Below, piece by piece: positions 43,657-52,607 of a stretch of DNA of 64,000 bases. Both the position numbers and the translations under genes were made by a program. The notes under the pieces were generated by a model that ran no database searches, was not told the DNA's origin, and worked only from the letters and a program-made list of their open reading frames with translations. How positions within the stretch are numbered: position 1 is the stretch's first letter; each line of letters starts with the position of its first letter. The DNA comes from Zooshikella sp050749885 (GTDB taxonomy: Bacteria > Pseudomonadota > Gammaproteobacteria > Pseudomonadales > Zooshikellaceae): positions 75,062 through 139,061 of the forward strand of contig NZ_JBOIUB010000013.1 of the NCBI RefSeq assembly GCF_050749885.1, in the 5' to 3' direction.

Positions 43657-45765
43657 GTGAAACTGATGATTAATTATACAAAATTATTATATTCTTTATG
43701 CCTCTCCACCATTTTTTTCTCCCCTGTGTGTACTTCCGATGATATAACGCCGACATCAACACAATTGGGTTACTGGTCATTTGACGCAGGCTTAAATAAT
43801 GAAGGTGCCAGAGACTTTTCAGGTAATGAACATCATGGTTACTTTTTAAGTAATGAGTATGAAGTATCGCTAGGAAAGATAATGCTGGCAGGGGGACGTT
43901 ACTCTCAACATGCAGCAAAGGGAACAGCACTCTTAGTGGATATGGAAGACCCGTTGCTGATTAATCTTTCTGACTTTGATGTAAGTAAGCCGTTTTCATT
44001 AGCGTTATGGTTTAAGGCTGATGAAGTAGGAATGCAACAAACGTTGTTTGAGCAAAATCGAAGTCCTGAGTTTGGGGAAGGAAGGTTTGGTATTTACTTA
44101 AATGAGCAAAACCAAGTTGCTATTGAGTTTGTTAATGAAAATGGAATTAAGGGTGGCTTGATTTCTAATCAGCTTACTCAGATAAAAGGGAAGTGGCAGC
44201 ATCTGGTTTTTTCATTTGATGGTAATCAATATGATATGCACCTTGCGCTAAATGGTCAGTACCTTCCTGCTACTAAAACTGCATTACCTTCGTTTTCAAA
44301 ATTAGATGGCCCAATCATTATTGGAAATGGGGTAAATCAAATACCTTTTTACGGTGCACTGGATGAAATTCAGCTCTATAGCCGTGCAATTAGTTCGCTA
44401 GAGGCAAAGTGTTTAACAGAATTGGGCTTTAAGTGTGTTCCCGATTTATACCAGGGGCCAACAGGACCAAAAGGTGAGCAGGGAGCAGTAGGCTTGCAAG
44501 GGCCACAGGGTAAGCAGGGCAAACCAGGAGAAAGAGGTGTTGAAGGTCCACAAGGTAAACAAGGTGTTGCTGGACCACAAGGTTCTGTTGGTCCTCAAGG
44601 GCCTAAAGGCGAAAAAGGCGAGCAGGGTAACCAAGGCAAGCAAGGTCCAGTAGGGACTGCGGGCAAAGATGGGAAGGATGGGGTAATAAAACCACCCGTA
44701 ATCAGAACCTGTCGCTTTTCAAACCCCAATGAGTATCTTGGTATTTGTCAGGTAAGTTGTGAATCTAATGAAACTGTCATCGGTGGCGGTTGTAAAGTTG
44801 GAAAAGAGCTAGACCCAGGAGAGCGCTATTATTATCTGAAAAAAAACTATCCACATAATAATGGTTGGTATTGTGAGGCAATAGCAAATGGTAACTTCAG
44901 AAATCCGACAGGAAGTGGCTATGCTATTTGTATGGAAACGACACAAGATGAAGATTCCATGCAAGACAGTTGGGAACGTTATTATGGGTTAGACCCCGAT
45001 GCTGATGATGCCCAACAAGATGCAGATAATGATGGTATTACCAATGCTCAGGAATACATCAATGGCACAAATCCTGTCATTGCTGATGCTAGTACTGTTG
45101 CCTTAAATAAAAAAATACAGCAGTTAAAGCCAATCCGTCATTATGTAGCGGATGATATTAATGGAGAAAAACTCCGAGACCGCAGTGGCACGGTTGATGG
45201 CCAATTTACCTCTCGTTCAGGAAAAATACTGGATAAAGTAAAAGAGAGTGAAGTACCCGGTGTAGCAACAAAGTCATTTGATTTTGATGGTGATGCCTAT
45301 CTTTCCATGGGTGGGTTAAGTACTGAAGATATGGAAAATGGGTTTACTTGGGTTGGGTGGTTTAGACTTGATAGTTTACAGTATTACCAACGCATGTTTT
45401 ATGCGGTAAATAGTGTAAATGATGGAATTATTTTAGATTTTTATAAAAAAACAAACATGATTAGAACACCTATAGTGTTGCATCAGACTGACTTAAAAGC
45501 TGATCAATACTACTTTATTGGGCTATCTTATTATAATAGTCAATTCACACTATTTTTGAATGGAAATGTATCTAAAGTATTTAAAGGCGTGCCAAGTTTA
45601 AATAACAAAAACTTTTTTTACTTAGGATACTCTATTGTACCTTCTGAAGGCGTGCCAGGAAGTGGCGGTATTTCAGATTTACAGTTCCAACGAGTGGCTG
45701 TATTTAATAAATGCCTTTCACAGCAAGAAATAGCAGAGTTGTATCAACTTGGTAGTACGCAATAA
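43657..45765 (+). CDS. Collagen-like surface protein 1 (LamG - collagen - Ca loop - LamG)
   Basis: This 702-residue secreted protein starts with a signal peptide (LLYSLCLSTIFFSPV; start GTG here or ATG three codons on). An N-terminal LamG-like domain runs from QLGYWSFDAGL to LDEIQLYSRAI. The hinge AISSLEAKCLTELGFKCVP follows, then 26 uninterrupted Gly-X-Y triplets. A Cys-containing segment comes next, then a calcium-loop region (DADDAQQDADNDGITNAQEY, thrombospondin type-3 style), and a second LamG-like domain ending the protein. It resembles a dumbbell with a collagen rod. First and longest of seven tandem paralogues, and the only one with a second LamG-like domain. Likely exported and surface-exposed or released; binding to glycans or host matrix is inferred from LamG folds. 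Confidence 0.88.
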   Translation: MKLMINYTKLLYSLCLSTIFFSPVCTSDDITPTSTQLGYWSFDAGLNNEGARDFSGNEHHGYFLSNEYEVSLGKIMLAGGRYSQHAAKGTALLVDMEDPLLINLSDFDVSKPFSLALWFKADEVGMQQTLFEQNRSPEFGEGRFGIYLNEQNQVAIEFVNENGIKGGLISNQLTQIKGKWQHLVFSFDGNQYDMHLALNGQYLPATKTALPSFSKLDGPIIIGNGVNQIPFYGALDEIQLYSRAISSLEAKCLTELGFKCVPDLYQGPTGPKGEQGAVGLQGPQGKQGKPGERGVEGPQGKQGVAGPQGSVGPQGPKGEKGEQGNQGKQGPVGTAGKDGKDGVIKPPVIRTCRFSNPNEYLGICQVSCESNETVIGGGCKVGKELDPGERYYYLKKNYPHNNGWYCEAIANGNFRNPTGSGYAICMETTQDEDSMQDSWERYYGLDPDADDAQQDADNDGITNAQEYINGTNPVIADASTVALNKKIQQLKPIRHYVADDINGEKLRDRSGTVDGQFTSRSGKILDKVKESEVPGVATKSFDFDGDAYLSMGGLSTEDMENGFTWVGWFRLDSLQYYQRMFYAVNSVNDGIILDFYKKTNMIRTPIVLHQTDLKADQYYFIGLSYYNSQFTLFLNGNVSKVFKGVPSLNNKNFFYLGYSIVPSEGVPGSGGISDLQFQRVAVFNKCLSQQEIAELYQLGSTQ

Positions 45766-45777
45766 ATTTTAAAAGCT

Positions 45778-45947
45778 AACCCCCTCCTAACCTCCCCCTT
45801 ATCTAAGGGGGAGGAATATATCATGCAAACTATTAGTAAGATGACTGGTTATATTTTTTCACTTAATCATCCTTCTTAACGAAGATGATAGAGAAAACTC
45901 AGTCTTGATTCCCTCCCCTTAAATAAGGGGAGGGTTAGGGTGGGGTT
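45778..45947. repeat. Array inverted-repeat element, copy 1 (170 bp)
   Basis: The left arm begins AACCCCCTCCTAACCTCCCC and the right arm is the complement of AACCCCACCCTAACCCTCCC. Each ~37-base arm also forms its own hairpin (CCCCCTTATCTAAGGGGG; CCCCTTATTTAAGGGG). The ~95-base middle is AT-rich. Follows the first collagen-like gene by twelve bases. Confidence 0.8.
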
Positions 45948-45983
45948 CACGAATTATCCGGGAAGTAAAATAGGTAACATAAA

Positions 45984-47411
45984 ATGCAATTAAAAAAACC
46001 ATTAGTACTTATTATTTCAACGCTGATATCAGCATCTTCAATGGCTTCTGATACAGCCTATCCAGCTATCACTAATTCAGAAATAGGGTATTGGTCATTT
46101 GATGGTGGGCTTTACCAACAAGGTGGGGTGGATTATTCGTCAGAAGGAAATGATGGTTATTTTCTTGAAGAAGGTGAAGGTTCTATAAGTGGTGGAAAGT
46201 ACAACGAACAAGGTATTTCAGGTACATCACTTAAACTGGAGCAAATGAATCCATTGGTTGTCAATGTTAAAGCAAATGGGGAAAAATTTGATATCAATGG
46301 ACCCTTTGCGCTTTCTTTTTGGTTTAAACCAGCAAAGACCAATGTTAAACAAGTACTGGTAGAAAAAAGCGATTCAACTTCAGATGCTATATTTTCAATT
46401 TTTGTAGATACAGATAACCGTTTAAAAGTGGTCTTTAGAAATGCTGCTGGTGTAATAGGTGGTGTTGAGTCCCTTGACCCGTTGCCTAATTTAAAAAATA
46501 ACTGGCAACATGTTGTATTTTCTTTCAGTGGACACCAAAGTGGGTTAAATCTTGCGTTAAATGGTCGCCGCTTAAAAGACGTCAAGTTGGGTCTGCCTGA
46601 AGATTTAAGTACAGATAATCCCTGGGTATTTGGCAATAGTGTCGCTGAGCAATTAAATAACCCATTAATGGGAGAATTGGATGAAATTCATTTATATAGT
46701 CGAGCAATTAGCTCATTAGAGGCAAATTGCCTAGCGGATTTAGGTTTCCACTGTGTACCGACTTTTTACCAAGGACCTCCAGGATCAAGAGGGCCTCAAG
46801 GTGCACCTGGTATTCCAGGAAGACAGGGTAAAAAAGGCGATAAAGGTGATCGAGGCCTGCAAGGTGAAAAAGGTGATAGCGGTCTAATAGGACCAGAAGG
46901 CCCACGTGGTCCTCAAGGTGTTAAAGGTGAAAAGGGAGAAAAGGGCGACCAGGGAGTAAAAGGTGATCGAGGACCTCAAGGTCCAAAGGGTGATCCTGCG
47001 GATATCTATCCTGTAGGAAGTTTGTATTTCAATGCGACTAATGGTGCAAATCCAAGTCAGTTGCTTGGTATTGGTGAGTGGCAACCCTTTGGACAAGGGC
47101 GGGTTATTTTAGGTGCAGGTTCTACAAAAGACACTCGTGGTGAAAATCGAAACTTTACTGCAGGCAGTGTTGGGGGAGAGTTTCAGCATCAATTAACAAT
47201 ACCTGAAATGCCAGCACATACGCATCGTCAAGGTTATCGTGGAAACTGGAAGTTTGGTAATACCTCTGGTTGGATTACTGTTGGAAACTCGGGGCCATGG
47301 CCAATTAATGATGGTATTGAAAGTAGACAAATGATGCCAGAAGGTGGCGATAAACCCCATAATAATATTCAGCCTTTTGTAACTGTTTATATTTGGAAGC
47401 GTATTAAATAA
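45984..47411 (+). CDS. Collagen-like surface protein 2 with phage tail-tip (gp10-like) domain
   Basis: This 475-residue protein has a signal peptide (ISTLISASSMA), a LamG-like domain (EIGYWSFDGGLYQQGGVDYS to LDEIHLYSRAI), the hinge AISSLEANCLADLGFHCVP and 25 Gly-X-Y triplets (GPPGSRGPQGAPGIP onward). The C-terminal ~130 residues differ from all other array members: DIYPVGSLYFNATNGANP, LGIGEWQPFGQGRVILGAG, GGEFQHQLTIPEMPAHTHR and PHNNIQPFVTVYIWKRIK. This is the signature of the C-terminal domain of phage baseplate protein gp10 and related tail-fibre tips, where the two His of HTH coordinate metal or the trimer. It gives a trimeric cap to a trimeric collagen rod. Confidence 0.9.
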   Translation: MQLKKPLVLIISTLISASSMASDTAYPAITNSEIGYWSFDGGLYQQGGVDYSSEGNDGYFLEEGEGSISGGKYNEQGISGTSLKLEQMNPLVVNVKANGEKFDINGPFALSFWFKPAKTNVKQVLVEKSDSTSDAIFSIFVDTDNRLKVVFRNAAGVIGGVESLDPLPNLKNNWQHVVFSFSGHQSGLNLALNGRRLKDVKLGLPEDLSTDNPWVFGNSVAEQLNNPLMGELDEIHLYSRAISSLEANCLADLGFHCVPTFYQGPPGSRGPQGAPGIPGRQGKKGDKGDRGLQGEKGDSGLIGPEGPRGPQGVKGEKGEKGDQGVKGDRGPQGPKGDPADIYPVGSLYFNATNGANPSQLLGIGEWQPFGQGRVILGAGSTKDTRGENRNFTAGSVGGEFQHQLTIPEMPAHTHRQGYRGNWKFGNTSGWITVGNSGPWPINDGIESRQMMPEGGDKPHNNIQPFVTVYIWKRIK

Positions 47412-47424
47412 TAGATAGCTATAT

Positions 47425-47573
47425 CCCCCTCCCAACCTCCCCCTTGAAAAGAGGGGAGGAGTTGATTGTGCTTAATTTAGCCCTCAACGTTTTATATCAA
47501 AATAGCGTTAATGAATTAGCAGAAGAGGCTTTAATTCCCTCTCCTTAAATAAGGGGAGGGTTAGGGTGGGGTT
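47425..47573. repeat. Array inverted-repeat element, copy 2 (149 bp)
   Basis: Same family as copy 1. The left arm is CCCCCTCCCAACCTCCCCCT and the right arm is AAGGGGAGGGTTAGGGTGGG. The interior is about 20 bases shorter than in copies 1, 3 and 4. Lies 14 bases after collagen-like gene 2. Confidence 0.8.
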
Positions 47574-47609
47574 TAAAAATTATCCAGAAAGTAAAAAAGG
47601 TTTTATTTA

Positions 47610-49049
47610 ATGAAAAAGCCACTAGCCGTATTAATTTCAAGCATTATTAGTGCTTCAATATCAACTGCATTGGCAGAAGAGTTAATATTAACTAACTCGG
47701 AACTAGGTTTCTGGTCATTTGATGGAGGTCTACATCAACAGGGAGGTGTGGACTACTCAGGTAATAACAATCATGGTTATTTCTTAGATGAGGGGGAAGG
47801 ATCTTTTAATGGTGGTCAATACTCTGAACAAGGTGCTTATCGTGCGGCTTTAAAAATTGAAGCAGATAATCCTTTTATAGCCAACATTACTAAATTAAAT
47901 ATCAATGAGCCTTTTTCAATTTCTCTATGGTTTAAGGCTGAGAAAGTTGGTGATCGCCAAGTATTAGTTGAAAAAGGCAGCCAAACAACAAATGCACGCT
48001 TTAGCATTTTTCTTGACGAAGAAAATAGACCGAAAGTGTTGTTTCAAAATGCTGTCGGTGAGCTAGGTGGTTTGGAAGCTGATACAGCTTTAACGGATGC
48101 TAACCAAAAATGGCAACATTTAGTTTTTTCATACAACGGTAAACCTAGCGGCATTCATCTTGCTGTAAATGGTAAACGTATTGATGCTTATAATCTGGGT
48201 ATTCCTGCCAGTGTTGAAGCTGATGGCCCCTTGGTATTTGGTAACTCTGTTATCGATCAACGGAATTATCCTTTGCAGGGATTTATGGATGAAATCCATG
48301 TTTATAATCGTGCAATTAGTTCAATAGAAGCAAACTGTCTTACTGAGTTAGGCTTTAATTGTGTTCCAGCTTTTTATATGGGACCAAAAGGTGATCGAGG
48401 AAGACAAGGACCTCCTGGAATTCCTGGTAAAGAAGGTAACAAAGGCGAAAAAGGTGACCGAGGTCCTCAAGGAGAAAAAGGTATAAATGGAGATAGAGGG
48501 CCAGTAGGTCCACGTGGACCACAAGGTTTAAAAGGTGAAAAAGGCGATAAGGGTGATCAAGGACCGAAAGGTGATACCGGTCCACAAGGGGAAGTTGGCC
48601 CTCAAGGAGCAAAAGGTGAACAAGGTCCTCAAGGTAAGCCTGGTTCGTCAGTGGATAGAAAACACTATTATACGACAAAAGCAGAGCGTGGCACGTCAAT
48701 TGTTATTCCTGAACAAGATATCATTGATTTATGTAGTGATGAAGATGGATGTCAGATACGGTTAGGACTTGATGATTGGAGTACAGGTCTTCCAGGTAAT
48801 GTTGAGTTTGGGAGCTTTATGTTTTTCTATAATAAAGATACTAAAGCCTGGTATGGCAACAAAGGTAGTGAAGCATACGGGATTAATGGTGACAATGTCT
48901 TTCAGAGAAATATTGCTCACGCTTATGCATGTTATTTTTCGGATGGAGATTATAAAGACTGGCAACTTGCTGGAGATAAAGACTTAAATTTCTCACTAGT
49001 GAGTTGGAAGGAGTATGAAGCTAACTGTCGTTTAACAATCATAGATTAG
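47610..49049 (+). CDS. Collagen-like surface protein 3
   Basis: This 479-residue secreted protein has signal peptide MKKPLAVLISSIISA...ALA, LamG-like domain (ELGFWSFDGGLHQQGGVDYS to MDEIHVYNRAI), hinge AISSIEANCLTELGFNCVP and 29 Gly-X-Y triplets with the charged run GEKGDKGDQGPKGD. The tip is the shared type: SSVDRKHYYTTKAERGTS, then DLCSDEDGCQIRLG, a variable core (DDWSTGLPGNVEFGSFMFFY) and the common ending ANCRLTIID. Four cysteines in the tip suggest two disulfides. The variable core is about 55% different from its neighbours by eye while the flanks are nearly constant. Confidence 0.88.
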   Translation: MKKPLAVLISSIISASISTALAEELILTNSELGFWSFDGGLHQQGGVDYSGNNNHGYFLDEGEGSFNGGQYSEQGAYRAALKIEADNPFIANITKLNINEPFSISLWFKAEKVGDRQVLVEKGSQTTNARFSIFLDEENRPKVLFQNAVGELGGLEADTALTDANQKWQHLVFSYNGKPSGIHLAVNGKRIDAYNLGIPASVEADGPLVFGNSVIDQRNYPLQGFMDEIHVYNRAISSIEANCLTELGFNCVPAFYMGPKGDRGRQGPPGIPGKEGNKGEKGDRGPQGEKGINGDRGPVGPRGPQGLKGEKGDKGDQGPKGDTGPQGEVGPQGAKGEQGPQGKPGSSVDRKHYYTTKAERGTSIVIPEQDIIDLCSDEDGCQIRLGLDDWSTGLPGNVEFGSFMFFYNKDTKAWYGNKGSEAYGINGDNVFQRNIAHAYACYFSDGDYKDWQLAGDKDLNFSLVSWKEYEANCRLTIID

Positions 49050-49056
49050 CGTTTTT

Positions 49057-49226
49057 AACCCCCACCCAACCTCCCCCTTGAAAAGTGGGGAGGAGTGAAT
49101 TGTGCTTAATTTGGAATGAATTGATTAATTATTAATTCCGCTAAGTTGCCCCTTTTAAATAAATGGTGGGAGTAAGCGCTGTCTTCTTTCCCTCCCTTTA
49201 AATAAGGGGAGGGTTAGGGTGGGGTT
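49057..49226. repeat. Array inverted-repeat element, copy 3 (170 bp)
   Basis: Left arm AACCCCCACCCAACCTCCCC, right arm AAGGGGAGGGTTAGGGTGGG with terminal GGTT. Begins 8 bases past the collagen-like gene 3 stop. Same arrangement as copy 1. Confidence 0.8.
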
Positions 49227-49231
49227 AAAAA

Positions 49232-49245
49232 ACTTTCCAGAAAGT
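49232..49245. promoter_or_regulatory. Palindromic box before collagen-like gene 4
   Basis: ACTTTCCAGAAAGT is palindromic except for the central base pair, and follows the inverted-repeat element by six bases. Five of the other array genes have the same box at this place in degenerate form (for example ATTATCCGGGAAGT). Candidate operator or element boundary. Confidence 0.4.
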
Positions 49246-49261
49246 AAAAAGGTTATATTTA

Positions 49262-50728
49262 ATGAAAAAACCATTAGCCGTAGTTATTTCAAGTATTATT
49301 AGTGTTTCAGTGTCCACATCATTAATAGCCGGACCAGTATTGACCAACTCTGAATTAGGTTTTTGGTCTTTTGATGCGGGTTTTGATCGAGAAGGCACTA
49401 GAGATTTTTCAGGACAAAATAATCATGGTTATTTTTATAGTTTTGCTGAAGAGGTGCTGGCTGGCGCTACGGTATTAAAAGGTGGTCAATATACTAAAGA
49501 TGGTGCCAAAGGAAATGCGTTGATTGTTGATGAAACAGATCCTCTTGTTATCGACATCAAGCAATTTGATACCAGAAAACCTTTCTCTATCGCACTGTGG
49601 TTTAAAGTAGATCAGCTCAATACTGCTCAAACATTATTTGAGCAAAAAAATACGCAGGGTGATGCACGTTATGGACTTTATCTAAATAGCCAAAATCAGG
49701 TTGTAGTTGAATTTGTAGATAACAGTGGCAGTAAAGGTGGTTTAGTCTCTGTTCCGTTGAATGATATCCAAGGTAAATGGCAACATGTGGTGTTTTCATT
49801 TGATGGTAGCCAATATGATATGAATATGGCGTTAAATGGAAAATATCTAAAAAGTACCAATAAAGGTTTGCCAACGTTATCTAAGTTAGATGGCTTAATT
49901 ATTTTAGGCAATGGCTTTGAACAAACGCCTTTACTTGGTGAGCTTGATGAAGTGCATCTTTATAATCGTGCAATCAGTTCAACAGAAGCAAAATGCTTAG
50001 CGGAATTAGGCTTTAAATGTGTACCTGCATTTTATCAAGGACCTCGTGGAGAAGTGGGAGAGCAGGGTGCTACAGGGTTAAGTGGTCCTCAAGGGAATAA
50101 AGGTGAAAAAGGCGATCGAGGTCCTCAAGGAGAAAAGGGTGAAAAGGGCGATAAAGGACTAGCAGGTCCACGTGGACCACAAGGTTTAAAAGGTGAAAAA
50201 GGCGATAAGGGTGACCAAGGGCCGAAAGGAGATGCTGGTCCACAAGGGAACGTTGGACCTCAGGGAGCAAAAGGTGAGATAGGTCCTCAAGGTAAGTCGG
50301 GTTCATCAGTGGATAGAAAGCATTATTTTGTATCAAGGGAACAAAGAGGTACATCTTTAACTATTCCTGAGGCGGACATTATCGAGTTATGTGGTGATGA
50401 GGATGGATGTCAGTTAAGGCTAGGAATGGAGGGATGGAATGGCCCTGAAGATGAGTATAGTAATCGAGTAACGTGGAGATCCACATTTTTCTCTTATAAT
50501 ACTCAAAATAAACAATGGGATTCATTGGAAGGGACCGTGCGAGGGAAAAATAATGATGGAGTAATGCAGCATATATTTATAGCTTGGTCCTGTTATTTTA
50601 CAGATGGATACCACGAAAATTATACTAATAAAGGTGATACAACCTTAAGTTTTGATTTAATCTCTTGGTCTCAGGATAATAGTGGACAAGGCTACAACGC
50701 TAACTGCCGTTTAACGATTATTGATTAG
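49262..50728 (+). CDS. Collagen-like surface protein 4
   Basis: This 488-residue secreted protein has signal peptide MKKPLAVVISSIISVSVSTS, a LamG-like domain of the second subtype (FDREGTRDFSGQNNHGYFYS to LDEVHLYNRAI), hinge AISSTEAKCLAELGFKCVP and 29 Gly-X-Y triplets. The tip shares SSVDRKHYFVSREQRGTSL and LCGDEDGCQLRLG with its neighbours, then has its own core (EGWNGPEDEYSNRVTWRST, with KNNDGVMQHIFIAWSCYF) before YNANCRLTIID. The first ~280 residues are almost identical to collagen-like protein 6, while the tip core is not. Confidence 0.88.
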   Translation: MKKPLAVVISSIISVSVSTSLIAGPVLTNSELGFWSFDAGFDREGTRDFSGQNNHGYFYSFAEEVLAGATVLKGGQYTKDGAKGNALIVDETDPLVIDIKQFDTRKPFSIALWFKVDQLNTAQTLFEQKNTQGDARYGLYLNSQNQVVVEFVDNSGSKGGLVSVPLNDIQGKWQHVVFSFDGSQYDMNMALNGKYLKSTNKGLPTLSKLDGLIILGNGFEQTPLLGELDEVHLYNRAISSTEAKCLAELGFKCVPAFYQGPRGEVGEQGATGLSGPQGNKGEKGDRGPQGEKGEKGDKGLAGPRGPQGLKGEKGDKGDQGPKGDAGPQGNVGPQGAKGEIGPQGKSGSSVDRKHYFVSREQRGTSLTIPEADIIELCGDEDGCQLRLGMEGWNGPEDEYSNRVTWRSTFFSYNTQNKQWDSLEGTVRGKNNDGVMQHIFIAWSCYFTDGYHENYTNKGDTTLSFDLISWSQDNSGQGYNANCRLTIID

Positions 50729-50735
50729 TGTATTT

Positions 50736-50904
50736 AACCCCCTCCCAACCTCTCCCTTGAAAAGTGGGGAGGAGTTGATGGTGCATAATTTTAAGCGTTT
50801 TGATTAATTATTAATTCCGCTAAGATGCCCATTTTAAATAAGCAGTTGGGGAAAACTCGTCTTCTTTCCCTCCCTTTAATTAAGGGGAGGGTTAGGGTGG
50901 GGTT
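50736..50904. repeat. Array inverted-repeat element, copy 4 (169 bp)
   Basis: Left arm AACCCCCTCCCAACCTCTCC, right arm TAAGGGGAGGGTTAGGGTGG with terminal GGTT. Same layout as the others; left arm nearly identical to copy 6. Confidence 0.8.
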
Positions 50905-50941
50905 ACAAAATTATCCGGGAAGTGAAATAAGGTCGTAAATA

Positions 50942-52396
50942 ATGAAAAAAACTTTAACAATAGCAATTTCTGCTGCATTGTTTTCACAAGTATCTGTAAA
51001 TGCTTATGCTGAACCGACTTCGGCAGAAATAGGTTTTTGGTCTTTTGATGCAGGGTTACACCAGCAAGGTGGTGTGGATTATTCAGGACAAGGTAATCAT
51101 GGCTATTTTTTAGAAAATGGTGCAGGTGATTTAAGTGGCGGAGTTTATAGCAATGAGGGGGTTGAGGGGGCTTCACTTAAAGTAGAAGAAAATAATCCCT
51201 TTGTTGCGCAGGTTAATTACAATGGTGAAGCGTTTGATATTAACCAACCGTTTTCAGTTGCCTTATGGTTTAAAGCTAAAAAAATTAACGAAAAACAGGT
51301 TCTGCTGGAAAAGGCAGACTCAACAGGCGAAGCATTATTCGTTGTATTTTTAGACAGTGATAACCGGCTGAAGGTCATATTTAAAAATGCTGCAGGCGTT
51401 ATTGGTGGTATTGAATCCCTTGATCCTTTACCACGTTATCAGAATGAATGGCAGCATTTAGTATTAGCCTATAACGGTAAACCTAATGGTTTGCATTTGG
51501 CACTGAATGGCAAGCGTTTAAAAGGCGTCAAATTAGGTATGCCCGATAATTTGGCAACAGATGGACCTTTGGTATTTGGTAATTCTGTTGCTGAGCAACT
51601 TACCTATCCGCTGCAAGGCGAACTTGATGAAATACATGTGTATAACCGTGCGATAAGTTCTGTAGAAGCAAGCTGTTTAGCTGATGTAGGTTTTAATTGT
51701 GTTCCTGAGTTTTATCAAGGTCCACAAGGACCCAGAGGTAATCAAGGTGCACCAGGAATTCCAGGTACAAAAGGTAATGCAGGTGAAAAAGGAGACCGAG
51801 GTCCTCAAGGAGAAAAGGGTGAAAAGGGCGATAAAGGACCAACAGGTCCACGTGGACCACAAGGTTTAAAAGGTGAAAAAGGCGATAAGGGTGATCAAGG
51901 ACCAAAAGGTGATACGGGTCCACAAGGGAAAATTGGACCTAAGGGAGCAAAAGGAGAAGCAGGCCCTCAAGGTAAACCGGGTTCATCAGTGGATAGAAAG
52001 CACTATTTTGTACCAAGGGAGCAAAGAGGTACGTCTTTAACTATTCCTGAAGCAGATATTATCGAGTTATGTGGTGATGAGGATGGATGTCAGTTGCGGT
52101 TGGGGATGGAGGGATTTCTTGGCTCAACTGGTGAACATAGTAAGCGTGTAGCTTCTCGGTCTTCTTTGTTTTATTACGATGCAGAAACGAAGCAATGGCG
52201 GGCTTCAATCAATGATGATAATGGTAATAATAGTAACAATGTTACTCAGCATATAATGAAAATTTGGTCGTGTGCTTTTACTGATGGAAAGTATCAAAAC
52301 TGGAAGGATTTATCTGATACTGATACTAGCTTTGGTTTGCTTTCATGGAATAATCATGGCTATAACGCCAACTGCCGTTTAACAATTATTGATTAG
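50942..52396 (+). CDS. Collagen-like surface protein 5
   Basis: This 484-residue secreted protein has signal peptide MKKTLTIAISAALFSQVSVN (cleavage near AYA-EP), LamG-like domain (EIGFWSFDAGLHQQGGVDYS to LDEIHVYNRAI), hinge AISSVEASCLADVGFNCVP and 29 Gly-X-Y triplets. The tip is the shared type: SSVDRKHYFVPREQRGTSL, LCGDEDGCQLRLG, then a core rich in Asn and Asp (INDDNGNNSNNVTQHIMK), and YNANCRLTIID. The first ~280 residues are nearly identical to those of collagen-like protein 7. Confidence 0.88.
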   Translation: MKKTLTIAISAALFSQVSVNAYAEPTSAEIGFWSFDAGLHQQGGVDYSGQGNHGYFLENGAGDLSGGVYSNEGVEGASLKVEENNPFVAQVNYNGEAFDINQPFSVALWFKAKKINEKQVLLEKADSTGEALFVVFLDSDNRLKVIFKNAAGVIGGIESLDPLPRYQNEWQHLVLAYNGKPNGLHLALNGKRLKGVKLGMPDNLATDGPLVFGNSVAEQLTYPLQGELDEIHVYNRAISSVEASCLADVGFNCVPEFYQGPQGPRGNQGAPGIPGTKGNAGEKGDRGPQGEKGEKGDKGPTGPRGPQGLKGEKGDKGDQGPKGDTGPQGKIGPKGAKGEAGPQGKPGSSVDRKHYFVPREQRGTSLTIPEADIIELCGDEDGCQLRLGMEGFLGSTGEHSKRVASRSSLFYYDAETKQWRASINDDNGNNSNNVTQHIMKIWSCAFTDGKYQNWKDLSDTDTSFGLLSWNNHGYNANCRLTIID

Positions 52397-52403
52397 TGTA
52401 ATT

Positions 52404-52570
52404 AACCCCCTCCCAACCTCCCCCTTGAAAAGTGGGGAGGAGTGCATTGTGCTTAATTTGAAATGAATTGATTAATTATTAATTCCGCTAGGTTGCCCTT
52501 TCAAACTAAGTGGGTGGAGTAAACTCTGTCTTGCCCTCTCTTTAAATAAGGGAAGGGCTAGGGTGGAGTT
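52404..52570. repeat. Array inverted-repeat element, copy 5 (167 bp)
   Basis: Left arm AACCCCCTCCCAACCTCCCC. The right arm has diverged (AAGGGAAGGGCTAGGGTGGA) relative to the other copies, so this is the most decayed right arm of the set. Confidence 0.75.
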
Positions 52571-52576
52571 AAAAAA

Positions 52577-52590
52577 ACTTTCCGGAAAGT
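52577..52590. promoter_or_regulatory. Perfect palindromic box before collagen-like gene 6
   Basis: ACTTTCCGGAAAGT is a perfect 14-bp palindrome, six bases after the repeat element and about 18 bases before the start codon. It is the clearest copy of the box conserved at the same place upstream of array genes 2-7. Confidence 0.45.
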
Positions 52591-52607
52591 AAAAAAGGTT
52601 GTATTTA

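Noticed and set aside
45984..47411. gp10-like domain taken as a sign of a prophage
   Set aside because: The gene has a signal peptide and is part of the collagen-like array; no capsid, terminase, integrase or other phage gene is nearby.
48355..48699. Minus-strand frames opposite the collagen-coding regions (also in the other array genes)
   Set aside because: Gly-X-Y coding DNA reads as Leu/His/Tyr/Pro-rich sequence on the other strand; these frames track the collagen repeats and are shadows.
52100..52396. Asn-rich variable tip considered as target of a diversity-generating retroelement
   Set aside because: No reverse transcriptase or template repeat is visible in the window, and differences between tips are not confined to adenine positions; ordinary recombination explains them better.
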